From the NCBI GenBank assembly GCA_030549495.1, contig JAUIRK010000677.1, positions 186,001 to 250,000 of the forward strand: DNA of 64,000 nucleotides. The letters are read 5' to 3'. The DNA comes from Nectonema munidae (taxonomy: Eukaryota > Nematomorpha > Nectonematoida > Nectonematidae). The notes beneath the pieces were generated by a model that did not search any database, was not told the DNA's origin, and saw only the letters and a program-made list of their open reading frames with translations. Positions 45,307 to 55,920 of the stretch are shown one piece after another; positions within the stretch are counted from its first letter, which is position 1, and each line of letters starts with the position of its first letter. A program made the translations under genes and the position numbers.

Positions 45307-45510
45307 TTGAGAATTAAACTTTCGAAGAGTACTGGTATTAGGCTATGGTTATGTATTCCAAAATTTTGTGAAACTCCACTAGCTATGCTAATTCCTTTTT
45401 CAACAATATACTTTAGCGAGTCCGGATTTAGCACTCTTTTGTCAATTAAAACAAAGTCTAGAAACCGAGTGAATGCACAAGCAGACTTGCGTGTTCTATA
45501 TGCGCCCCTG
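45307..45510 (+). pseudogene. hAT transposase C-terminal dimerisation domain with adjoining terminus
   Basis: The frame reads LAMLIPFSTIYFSESGFSTL then LSIKTKSRNRVNAQADLRV. This is the conserved C-terminal hAT dimerisation block (usually LLPFSTTYLCE.GFS then KTK.RNRL..E.DLR). The usual Cys before the Glu is Ser here. Immediately after comes ATGCGCCCCTG ending at 45510, the inverse of CAGGGGCGCAT, so the transposase gene ends right at a hAT-type terminus. The rest of the gene is missing or decayed beyond recognition. It may be a remnant of the autonomous partner of the CAGGGGCGCACATC family. Confidence 0.8.
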
Positions 45511-45641
45511 ACCTAAAACAAACTTCCAAGAGTGTATCTAATAATAACACTAAGTTATTGAATCAACTAATATCCTATTTTTATTGAAAAATAAGAACAC
45601 AAAATTATTGAGTCAACTGATATACAAATATTTTTCTTTGA

Positions 45642-45773
45642 TTAACTCTTTCGTGACCAGAAAAATCAGATAATATTTATTAAAAAGCAGAAGATTCAAA
45701 ACTATTTTAAAAGGCAGATGAAGGTAAAATTGGTTATGTATCATACATGATACAGTGATCACGAAGGGGTTAA
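45642..45773. mobile_element. piggyBac-like MITE
   Basis: TTAA at 45642-45645 and 45770-45773. The inverted ends read TTAACTCTTTCGTGACCA and TTAACCCCTTCGTGATCA. It is 132 bp with no coding capacity. Ends of this form are typical of piggyBac-derived MITEs. Confidence 0.82.
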
Positions 45774-46340
45774 TAGGTATTTACATGGGTGGTTCATTAA
45801 ATAACCCTGAAAATAGTACTAAGATAAAGAGAGGATTTTAGAAATGTAACGAAATTTAGAGATTTAAATTAAACTAATTTTTACAATAGATATTTCATTT
45901 AATGGACGGGGCTAAAATGCTCCTTCTGTCATTGATTGTGTTCACCAATGAATAAAGTATATACATTAAAACATATTGACTTTAAATTTATTTAAATAAT
46001 ATAAAAATAGTCTAGTTATTAAAAAATAAATAATTAAAAACTAAATAAAACTTATATAAAGTGAATTGTAACAAATTAATATTAAACAACTTCATTTTAA
46101 AATTGAAGTTTTAAATAAAAAGAAACTATTTAAAAAAAATTTATTTTGACAAATTAAAACTTTTCTCTTTGTTAGCTCCTGAAAATCAAAAAATATTCAA
46201 AATAAATTCAAAGTTAAATAAATAAGTTGTAGAATCTAATATAAATATTCAATCGTATACGTATTTTAAAAAAATGTTTATTCTTATTCTTTTCTGATTA
46301 TTTTAAAATTTTAGAAATGGCGCTCTTATTCATTTCCTCC
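45774..46340. other. AT-rich stretch without recognisable gene
   Basis: No coding frame, terminal repeat or tandem array was recognised. Confidence 0.5.
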
Positions 46341-46343
46341 TTA

Positions 46344-46371
46344 GGTAGGTAGGTAGGTAGGTAGTTAGGTA
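46344..46371 (+). repeat. (GTAG)n microsatellite, 3' tail of the minus-strand LINE
   Basis: GTAGGTAGGTAGGTAGGTAG followed by TTAGGT. On the minus strand this is an (ACCT)n run just after the LINE coding region, so it is probably the LINE 3' tail. Confidence 0.75.
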
Positions 46372-46622
46372 TGGAGATTTCTAAGCACTTTCTAGCTGGA
46401 GCTGATATGCTTGCAAGTCTGCTGGAATTTAGTCTTCAAAGTGTAAGTTTAGTCTTTGTGGGTCTTTATGAAATAGAAAGAAAAATTTGGAAGTTTTCAT
46501 GGCTGTAGACACTAGACTGTTTTGTAGAATGTATGAGTTAGTGATGATAATGGCTCATTGTTATTGGATATTTGAGGGAGGATTGAGTGTTTGGTTTGCA
46601 GGGAGTATTGGTTCGATTGTGG

Positions 46623-46976
46623 TTATGAGAAGAGAGAGATGTTTGATGAGTAATGGGTGTTGTAGAAGATCATGTAGAGAGAATGGAATATCTTTAAAAA
46701 AGTAGCGGTTTTTTCAAGGAGTTGGTGTCGGTGAGAATGAAAAATTGGACAATAAAGGAGAATATGTATAGGTGTTTCAATGTACGAACAGCTGAAATGA
46801 CAGAAAGGGTTTGAATGAAGTTTGAATTTGAAGAAGTATGCATTACAAGGGCAAGGAGATGAGAGCCAGCGAATGATGTTCCGAGGGAGTGAGTGAAAGT
46901 GTTTGTTTAAAATGAGTTGTGATAATGGCATAGATGTCGGAAGTGATGTGATGGTTAAGTCAATAGATTGTTGCAC
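46623..46976 (-). pseudogene. LINE C-terminal Cys/His motif
   Basis: Reads WLSSPCPCNAYFFKFKLHSN then FCHFSCSYIETPIHILLYCP. The C...C...H...C spacing is the ORF2 C-terminal zinc motif of R1/I/Jockey-type LINEs, thought to bind RNA or DNA. Confidence 0.75.
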
Positions 46977-47415
46977 TGCAGTAGTGTAGAGTTAGTTATA
47001 GTGTTTGTAAATGTGGAGATGGGTAGAGAAAACAGGGGTAGGATCTGTGAATCGTAGATTTTTGATATTGCAACGTAATCGACAAGGTAGTTTTCGAAAT
47101 AGCTGGAATGAGCTGGGCACCAGACGATTTTTAATTCAAAGTGATTAGATAGGTGAATAAGTTGCTTGCTAAACTATAAGTTGAGTGTTAGATTTTGTTT
47201 TCAAGTTTTAGGTCATTTATTAAATTTTGCGAGTCTGTGAAAAAAGTGATATATTTGAAGGAGGTAGAAAAGGAAGTTAGGTTATTAAGGAGTATGTTGC
47301 AGGATAGTAATACTGCGTGAATTTCTGTTTCGTCTGCAGTGATTTCTGGATCTAGGTTTGTGTGTTAGATAAGAAATGGGTTTTTTGTGTTTTTTAGGAA
47401 GAATGCGCATGCAGC

Positions 47416-47886
47416 TTAAGAGCGGTGTTTTGATTTGGAACTGTTAGTGAAAATTGAAAGCGAACTAATAGTATTTGTTGTACGTTGGTGAGCTATAGAG
47501 TTTAGGGCAAGATATCTATGGTGACGGATGATAGTGGTGTAAGGAGGAGACGTAGATGGGTGGATGAGCTCGATTGGGTGATTTAATGGTACCACTTGAT
47601 AAGATGTTTTGTTAGGAGCAAACTGAATTAATAAGGAATTGTAGTACTGCAGTGATTGGGATGTTTGAGTTGTGTATAGGTTGGTTAAAGGATGTGGTGT
47701 GGGTGTAGAGCAGAATGTTATTAGGTAATTTTTAAGAAGCGTTTTCTTTAGATTGAGATGCAGAGGTAGCGTGTTAGTGAATAATTCAAGTTTTGTAGTT
47801 GGTGTAGTGTGATAGGCATTGGTAATAGAAAGGAGACACAAGCGATGAAATTTGTTAAGATGAGTAAGGGATGACTGATGTTTCAA
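47416..47886 (-). pseudogene. LINE post-RT (thumb) region
   Basis: Reads LTHLNKFHRLCLLSITNAYH and TTPTTKLELFTNTLPLHLNL, the R1/I-like block after the RT where alignments normally show a ..R..L....AYRT.....L....PL pattern. The frame lies downstream of the RT in the same orientation. The RNase H that should follow (about 47170-47415) is degenerate. Confidence 0.75.
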
Positions 47887-48020
47887 CTCTGAGCCCCATG
47901 AAAGAATTCCATATTTGAAGACAGGGAAAATGAGACTTTTATAAATGAACTTTGTGATTTTTGGAGAAAGTCCCCATTTGTAAGAAATTCCGTTTTTAAG
48001 AGAGAAAGAGGTTTGACTAA

Positions 48021-48473
48021 TTATTGTGAGGTGCTTTTGAAATGAGTAGAGAATTTTAAGTTGGGTTGGAAAGTGAGCACAAGATATTTTACTTGGCTCT
48101 TTGGATCTAATTTGTTTGTTGTGTTAAGTTGCAAGGGTAAAGGTTTAATTCTTTTTAAGTTGCATTTATTAGGGTTAAAGGAAATTTTGTATTGTTGCGC
48201 TTTGAATTGGATTTGTTTTAGTAGGGAAATGGATTGTTTGAGGTTTTTGTTTTGCTCAGAACTAGAAAATGAGAAAAGAAGGTCGTCGGAATATCCCTGA
48301 GAAAAGTTAGAGTTGTTGTTGATAAAAGCTAGAAGAGGGTTGATGGGTATCAACCACAGTAGGTCAGATAAACTGCCACCTGGAGGAGTAGAAAAAGAGA
48401 GCTCGCGAATATATGAGTTGTTGTTTTGAATTAGAATGCGATGGCTAAGATAATTGTGTATGAACTTTATCAT
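48021..48473 (-). pseudogene. LINE reverse transcriptase, catalytic part
   Basis: Reads IKFIHNYLSHRILIQNN, then FSTPPGGSLSDLLWLIPIN (normally GVPQGSxLSP) and YSDDLLFSFSS, the catalytic box with both Asp. KISFNPNKCNLKRI and VKYLVLTFQPNLKFSTHF complete the core. Variation in the GVPQGS-type motif suggests relaxed constraint. Confidence 0.85.
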
Positions 48474-48582
48474 GTATGTGGTGTAGGTGTTATCTATGAG
48501 GTTGTTAAAGATAGATGGGTTCCAGACAGTGTTAAAAGCATTCTTGATATCTAGGAATAAAGTTGAGGCTATTTTATGATTT

Positions 48583-48918
48583 TTAGTGCCGATTCGAGAT
48601 AAAGTGTAAGGCGAGAAAGGCTAATTCTGAGTTTTTGTTGGGAAGATAGGCAAATTGGTTAGCGTGAATGAGTCGATTTTTTAAGCTATAATGTAGCAGT
48701 CTCTTCCTGAGAATTTTCTCTAAAATTTTGCCTATAGTCGGTATAAGAGATATGGGGCGCCGAGTATTTATGTTATTGGGATCTCGATTGGGTTTAGGAA
48801 TCAAGATTAATTTGCTAATTTTCCAGATATTGGAAAAGTAGCTTAGTCTTAGGCAACTGTTGAATAGTTGAAGTATGTAGGGATAGATAATATGGTATGC
48901 TTTGAGAACGTGTTTCAT
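48583..48918 (-). pseudogene. LINE reverse transcriptase, N-terminal part
   Basis: Reads SNIWKISKLILIPKPNRDPN, then TRRPISLIPTIGKILEKILR (normally NYRPISLL...GKxxEKI), then HANQFAYLPNKNSELALHF-like text. A stop and frame change separate it from the catalytic part. The first catalytic Asp region falls in that gap. Confidence 0.85.
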
Positions 48919-49257
48919 GGATATGTGATCGTAGCTGCATGCTAGTTTTGGTTTAAAGGAGTTTAAGGCGTTATTGAGTTCTGTAATGGTGATTCGTGGA
49001 AAATCAAAGGTGTTGGTATAACGTAAATATGATTGAGCTCTCAGTCTTATGAATGGAATTGTGAATGTTGTCAGATACTAGTGAATCGGATGGAAAAAGT
49101 GATGTAAGAAAGGAGGGGTTCAAATGTGATGTTTCGGTGTTGTTTGCTGGAAGTATATGGGGAGGTAAGGAAGAAGAGGATTTTTATTGGAGATTTTATG
49201 GATCCAGGGGTTGGACGGAATTTGAGTTGTGAATTTTTTCCAGGCTTGTTTTTAGCT

Positions 49258-49690
49258 TTATTGATTTCTTTTTTTGTATGAGTTTTTCAGTTGGAAGTGA
49301 TGTTGAATGTTATCATGGTTGTTTACTTTTCTTATAAGTTTTGATGAACGTTTGATTTGGTGTTTTAGGCTGTTCAGGTGGGAGTTCCAGAAATAGCCGT
49401 TTTTGCGATTTGGAAAAGTGTTGTTTGGAGTAGAAGTGAGAATAGAAGTTGAAATTGATTTGTTGAAGGATATGGCTGATTTCTCTAATTCTGATGTTGT
49501 GTTGGTTTTCATTTCGATATTTGATAGTTTTGATTGTAGGGTTTTTAGGAAAGCTGTCCAAAAAATATGTTTGCCAATGGGGTGGTTGTGTTGGAGCCTT
49601 TTGTGTACATTAATATTGACTTGGAAAGATATAAACGAGTGGTCTGAAGCTGAGGGTGTGTTACAAATCTTCTAATTTTTTATGATTTTA
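49258..49690 (-). pseudogene. LINE endonuclease end and linker
   Basis: The visible sequence starts with SASDHSFISFQVNINVHK, the Asp-His end of an AP-type endonuclease. It continues through a linker (FWNSHLNSLKHQIKRSSKLI) typical of the stretch before the RT. The upstream endonuclease part is absent, so the element is 5'-truncated at about 49690. Confidence 0.75.
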
Positions 49691-50210
49691 GTGATTTCAT
49701 TTGAAACTTCAAAAAAAACTTCAAAAATTGTAATTTTTATTTTTAAAACTCTGTTTAAGGTGTATTTAATAAAATTCAGGTATATTTGGGTGTATTTGTG
49801 TGAAAAGTACCCCCGAAGATAAACTATTTCTGATTAAAAATCCTAAATCTCCATAATTTGTAAAAGAAGAAAGCTTATTGAAGAAAAGATTATTCTTTGA
49901 GAGATAAAATTTATTCATTTTTTTCTGAGCCAAGTTTCCTTAATACAGAAAACAGTAATAGGATATCTTAACTTCACATTTAAATTATATATTAATGCTT
50001 TTAATTCATCAAATTTATATTTTAAAAACATATATTCAAACTATTAATGTTTAAACAAAATATTTCGGGTGAAACATTAGTATCCAATACACTGTAATTA
50101 ACCATTCCTATATTCTCCTGATTTCTTATCTAAAGAGAATCAAAAAAATTAAGTGAATTAATAAATTAAAAATTTTTTTCTTGGTATTGTGCTCAATAAA
50201 TTATTTATTT
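49691..50210. other. AT-rich stretch without recognisable gene
   Basis: No motif or repeat was recognised. Confidence 0.5.
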
Positions 50211-51090
50211 TAGTGTTCACCTCTTTATTTTTCGCTACGCTCAATAATTGGAGTATTCAATATTTGTAAAAACAAATTACATAGGGTTCTACTGCTAACG
50301 ATATATAAATCTTTATTTCTTGGACAAATAAATTACAGTATTATTAACTGGGGTTCGGTAAATCTTGACAAAATATTTAATCTCCAAAAAAGAGCTCTAA
50401 AATAGTGTTCAATAAGTCCATTCGGTCAAATTCCAATACTCTTTTCCATCCAAACAAATTGTTAAAAATTAAAGATATATATTTATCAAGTTTGTCTTCT
50501 TTTACATTTAAGTTATTGAATAACAAACTTCCTATAGTGTTTCCGAATATCTTTTCTCCCAATTTATCATCCGATGTTTATTACCTTCGCTCAACCAGCA
50601 AGTTCAGATTTCCTTTTTTAGGCTAAAAAATTAAAAAATTCGATTGTTTGGAAAGTTATAAAGTTCTACAATAAAAATCCTGATTTATTTTACAACACAT
50701 CCAGTCTTTCTAAATTAAAAAAAACTTCATGAAGAAATTGTTTCAATCTATGTTGATATTAACTCATGTCTTTAAAAGTTCCCACTTCTTTTTCCACTTT
50801 CAACTGTTTGCATCGCATTTCAGAATATACTAGAAAGTGTTCAAAAACTTCCTTCTTGCTCTAACTCCGATTTGAATATATTCTTTTTGTCTTATAATTT
50901 TATGCATACACTCTATCTTCATTTTCATTTTTTTTCCTTTAAATAATCCATGTATTTATGCTTACTTTGATATATTTTAATTTGTGCAAAAAATAAGTGT
51001 ATGTTTTTTGGGTCATTATAGCAAGTGGCTCCACTAAGCCTTTTAAAAATCCAGCTTATAGCGAAAAAATTTTCTTCTTCTTCTTCATCT
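50210..51090 (+). mobile_element. LINE 3' fragment (Jockey/CR1-type)
   Basis: Readable text includes NWGSVN-like and LQKRALK-like blocks near 50345-50400, then NKLLKIKDIYLSSLSSFTF and LLNNKLPIVFPNIFSPN in the frame at 50405-50626. This is the post-RT region shared with the copies at 5.3, 12.9, 18.9 and 33.2 kb. The 3' part has a small hairpin (GTGGCTCCAC near 51025) and ends in (TTC)n at 51070-51085. Stops and frame changes are present. Confidence 0.8.
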
Positions 51091-51457
51091 TAATGAGTAT
51101 GTAAAATGTTTCAAGCTTTACTCCAAATGATTTTCTCCAAAAAAAATAGGTCTTCTGGAAAATAAACTTTTTAGTGTTAATCTAATGGTTTAATGGTGAA
51201 CTATTAATATAATTTTTTTTTCTTAAAAATTATATACTATTGGTATTTCTAAAGTAAATATATTATTTTTCCTTTTTGTATCTAAATAATAAAAAGGTCT
51301 AATAAGTTTACTAATAAGTAGAAGAATAATTTATATTCGCGAATATAAAGTATGTAAAGTAAAAAGTACCATACAAGCAATTTAAACAATATCATTCAAA
51401 GAAATTTTTCAAGAACCAGAAAAAAACATTATATATTACATTACACATGGTTTACAT
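51091..51457. other. AT-rich stretch without recognisable gene
   Basis: Nothing recognised between the LINE tail and hAT-like copy E. Confidence 0.5.
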
Positions 51458-51980
51458 CAGGGGCGCACATCCGTCATTAGGGTTAGGGTGTGTTTTCTCG
51501 GGAGCAAAAATGACAAATATCAAATAAAGTGCCGATAAACTATCTCATTTTTTATGCCTCCTTATTTTGAAATTATTCTGAGATAAGACAGTTTCGTTTT
51601 AAAATAGTTAATATTGCTTTATTAGTTTATCAAGGCACTGATGTACTGCTTATGTCAAACTATGAACAAATTGGCATCGATGAGAAATCGAATCCAGTGG
51701 CTTCCGTGCTGAGTCCATCTCAACCAACCTGTCATGCCATCCATAGAGTATGCTGTAGTGGATACGTCAAATTAGTTTTCAAAAAACTTAAGTTATGCTG
51801 TAAAATTTTTTGGTTTTTGTTGAAGCTCTATAACTTTTTCTGATAGACTTTTTTTTCCTTAATTATAAAGGGCAAATCATTGCAAAAGGTTAAAAGTTGT
51901 TATTTTACTTTTTGTAGAACATCCAAGTAATAGTATCTGAATTTATCGTTTGACTATTTTCTGTTTAGTGTGACCCCTCT
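51458..51980 (-). mobile_element. hAT-like repeat family, copy E, left piece
   Basis: Begins CAGGGGCGCACATCC at 51458 and shows the family interior, including the tRNA-like segment (51670-51745) and the ATAACTTTTTCTGATAGA block. It lacks the nested MITE and the minisatellite. Family similarity continues at 60560-60680, so this copy is split by the 8.6-kb insertion between. The last 60 bp before the insertion match only weakly. Confidence 0.8.
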
Positions 51981-52009
51981 GCGGTCCCACTAAAATGAGT
52001 AAATATTTT

Positions 52010-53325
52010 TATCCTATCTATTAACGTTGTAATGGCGGAAAATGGAGAATTGAGTAAATTTTTTGAAAAAAAATGGCTGATTTTTCAGAATGTTTCAACT
52101 AATGGCGATTTTTTTTACTTTTTACTAAGATAATTTATTTGGTAATCAAATTTTATTTTCACAACTTATAGATTTCTTCTTTACTTTGAATTTATTTAGA
52201 TTTATAATTTCAAATATTTAAATAATAAAAGATGGAAATAAATTTAAACTAATATTTTTACGTTCTTGGTGATATAATTCTGTTTGCTTTGATTGTTATC
52301 ATGGGCCTCTGTTTTTTGAAGTATCTTTTTACTTTATGTTGTGATTCTAACAGTATTTACTCTCAACATGGCATTATTTTTATTTTATCTATTGAGTAAC
52401 TGAAATTCAAAGGAAAATTTATATTCTGAAATCTTTGATACCTTATAGTTAAAATAGTTATTTAATATTTCCTCCACTGTTTTGCCTGTTCATAAAGAAA
52501 AATTTTAATATACTTTATTAAGACTTAAATTTTAAAATGTACCATTCGCTTTATTATGTTTTTATATAAACATTTCAACTATCATGCTTTTAATGTTTTA
52601 ATATTGTGTAGAGGAGGGCATAGAGATCTGTTGAAGAGCAAGTGAAACATTGTAATAACCGTTATATTTATTTTTCTCTCAACTTGTAAAACATGTTTAA
52701 AATTACGATAATCATAATGGAAGCAGTTTTTTATTTTAAGATTGTATATGATATTTTTGTGTATTGTATAATAAACTTTATGATGCAAATGCTGTGACTG
52801 TTGGTGAAAAATTGATCCTAGTTTGGTTAGGGTTATTTGGTAGTTGAGTGATGTATGGTAGATGCTTGGCATCGATACACAAATGTTTTAATCATCGGGT
52901 TTGGTTCTATATTGAATCTATGTTAGCCTTTTCGATGATCTCATCAACTTGAGAAAGTAGTACTACTTTTCTAATCTTAGGATTTAGAAAAAAGTTAGTA
53001 AAACTAATTATAGTATCGAAAAGTTTCTAGTTGCCATTGAATGTCTTTACGATCTGAAATTGGTGACTTCATTTCTATAGTATATTGTTATACTTGATTA
53101 AAACCTAAAATTCCTAATCGTTATTTACAATAGATTAGGAAACTCCTATCTCAATTTACACTTTAGTTAACTGAGAATATAAGGAATATTCATATATTCG
53201 TCATATGGACAGAGATCTGTTGTTCAATTAAGTTACTAACGGTATATGTGAGTAGGGTGGTCAAAGAGGAAGATCAATTATATTGGAAATGTATGATTGA
53301 AAATTGAATTGGTTGGTCTATTTGT
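52010..53325. other. Left interior of the putative element, no recognised gene
   Basis: A 96-codon minus-strand frame at 52582-52872 (rich in His, Tyr, Lys and Ile) shows no family motif. The rest is AT-rich. The motif GAGATCTGTTG occurs near 52623 and 53213. Confidence 0.45.
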
Positions 53326-54830
53326 TTAACACTCGCATGACCGTTTAATTTTTTCTTCTGAGAAAAGCCATTTAGGTCTTTGCCGGCCATAGCTTTTTCC
53401 TTATAGTATAATTATTATTAAAAACAATAAAAAACCCAACTTTATTTACTTTTACTTTTTTTAAAACTTCACATGTGTTTAAAAATATTTTAATCTGATC
53501 AATGATTTTAAGGCTGTTTGCACCTTTAATTTAGTCGTTGGAGTACATTTGATTCGATTATATTCTTGAACTAGTTAGCTTTCTTACTTCTCACTATCCT
53601 GTAGCAGTTTATGTTTTTATTGTATATTTTCATCTCTTTTTAGATATAAAACGAAACAAATGTTTATATTCAATCTAATTGATGATATAACTATGACGTA
53701 AAAATATTGCATTGTGTAATATAGTGGTTCTGAACGGTACTCACTGTGTTCAATACAAATAGCACAATCTAACATCGGGAGGCAGACCTGCATTAAATAT
53801 AAGGAACATATCATCCTCCTGCTTCAAATTTAGAAACCAAAGACGAAGTCAACCCGTACAAAATTTGGCCTTTTTTTCACTCCTTCAAGAAGTTTTTATC
53901 AAAACACATCAATACCTAAAAAGAAAAATTGAAAGTTCTTCTAATGTTTCTAATCATTTGATATATTTCAGTGAATATTTTATCATTGGCAAATTTTTAG
54001 CGTATATGGCATTTCGATATATTATCGGAATTGAATCCGATCAAAAGATACTTATTGAAAAACTTTACTCTTTTAAAACTGGCTCACTTTTTGTGAAGGC
54101 TGCTATCAGTAAAAATGATTTTAAGTTTATCTCAAGGTTTTTGTGTTTTGATGATCCTTTTACAAGAAACATTCAAAGTGAACAAATTGCTTCAGTAATA
54201 ATTTTCAATGATCATTTTCAGCAAGTCTTTTCAAAGTAAGCTTGTATTTTTACTAAAAATCAGTAAACTATACGAACTAAAACTTTTCAGATACTGGATG
54301 CCACAAGATTATGTTTGCGTTGACGAACAACTTTTGAGATTCCGAGGAAATTGTCCAATAAAGGTGTACGATCCTAGTAAGCCTGGTAAATGGGGGATAA
54401 AATTTTATCACTTGAATGATGCTAGAACATATTACGTTATATGTCTTAAATCATACGCTTCAGACCTACATGAAAGATCTTACTTCTCAGGATGCAAAAT
54501 CGTCAAAAGAGTTGTGAATTTATCCAAGGTGCCCAAAGGTACTTGAATAATAAGTAATGGCTTTTTCACGAGTTATGCTTATGGGGTAAGGAGCGCAACT
54601 TATCAGTTTAAGGCACAGTGACTTCAAACAAACGGTGTGTTCCTCCAATCGTCAAAACTCAACATTTAAAAAAATTTGCGATTGGCAGAGTATGAATTCA
54701 GGACTTTGTGGGGATAGTTAAAAAGATAAAATCTTTTCTTAAATATTTGGCAAGAGCCTAGTATAAATAAAACACCTCAATTAAGAATGACAACCGATTA
54801 TTACATAAACGTATTTCAAGGGTTTTCAAA
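53326..54830 (+). mobile_element. piggyBac-type relic inside the large element
   Basis: A candidate left terminus TTAACACTCGCATGACCG at 53326 resembles the ends of the piggyBac MITE at 45642. The transposase relic follows at 53850-54650. The right end was not found. Confidence 0.65.
53850..54640 (+). pseudogene. piggyBac transposase with a short intron
   Basis: Exon 1 (to 54235) reads FKTGSLFVKAAISKNDFKFI and SRFLCFDDPFTR, the piggyBac region before the first catalytic Asp. A GT-AG intron at 54236-54290 (55 bp, phase 2) joins it in frame to exon 2, WMPQDYVCVDEQLLRFRGNC and then YDPSKPGKWGIKFYHL. VDEQLLRFRG holds a conserved catalytic Asp region. After 54546 the frame breaks, and text such as FTSYAYG and RSATYQF continues in pieces. 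The C-terminal cysteine finger was not seen. It is dead through 3' decay. Confidence 0.85.
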
Positions 54831-54839
54831 AAAGTTTGT

Positions 54840-55900
54840 GAATCATGTGGTATTTATTGACCGATCTACGCTTCCCTACTAGCCATAAAATGGGAGATTG
54901 AGGGAGGAAGGAATGGCGACCTAAGGTAATTTCAAATACAACAGTTTTTTGAAGTGGTAAAGGACAGGGGGTGGTAATGAAATGTAAGAATGAAAAATAA
55001 ATGAAAGGTAATGGTTGTGTGTTACAGGGCTTAATATATAACATAGACGGAGCTAAAATTTTAATAATTTTACATTACGTATTTTCCAAAAATCAAATAT
55101 GACATATCATATCATCTGAACATTATTTTTTATATAAAATTGATTAATTTTATTTTTCTTGAGGTCCAAAGAAATAAATGCAATATTAGTCTTATCAAAT
55201 CAAATTTCGCTCCAGCTGTTAACTCCCTCAATAAAGAGGGTTTTTCTCATTGATTGGAAATTTTTGGCCAATTGGAACAATAGTTTCAATATTGGATGAT
55301 ACTTTACTGTATAATAAAGATTGAAGTGTTTCATCATTTATTTATATTTAAAAAACAAATAAATTGATTCTGATTTTGAAATTTCCTCCTTTTGATTTTC
55401 ATGGCATGTTCTTGATATATTGTGTTTCAGGTACAACAGTATAGTAGATGCATCTTTAGTTTTCTCGATCTGACACAGCTCAACTCTCATTAACCTTAAC
55501 AAATTGATTGAAAAATTATTAAATTAATATCTTAATTATAAATTTTTTGATGAAATTTATATTGATTAGAAAATAATTTTAAACTGAAAATTTTGATTGA
55601 TCAAAATTATCTATCATATCGAATTGGTTAGGTTATAAATCATTTTGATTATAAGAGATATAATCATTTAGATAATTTAATCGAATATAATGTATGTTTA
55701 TTCTCCATTATCAGACTAAAATACGATTAAAAAAGTATATAATGTTAAAAAAATATTGAAACATACCCATGTTGAGAATATTTTTACATAAACAAAACAG
55801 AATATCTTACATTATGAAGTTGAGGATATACCTGAAATCTAAGTGAAACAGAAATTAGCATTTATCGTCAGTTTTTTATCCAAAGGCATGCAAAAATTCG
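54840..55900. other. Interior stretch without recognised gene
   Basis: AT-rich DNA between the piggyBac relic and the OTU-MULE gene. No family motif was seen. Confidence 0.5.
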
Positions 55901-55920
55901 TGCAAAGGGTAAGAACATGC

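Larger units (their letters stand above)
46344..49690 (-). mobile_element. A/C-rich LINE (R1/I-like), minus strand, 5'-truncated
   Basis: It contains the end of the endonuclease domain (SASDHSFISF at about 49650), the RT, a presumed RNase-H-containing spacer, and a C-terminal cysteine-histidine motif. The coding strand is very low in G and T, as in the LINE at 1593-3502. Shared layout and composition suggest one clade. Several frame changes and stops are visible, so it is not active. Confidence 0.85.

Noticed and set aside
52582-52872. 96-codon minus-strand frame as a cargo gene
   Set aside because: No motif, AT-driven composition and no supporting context.
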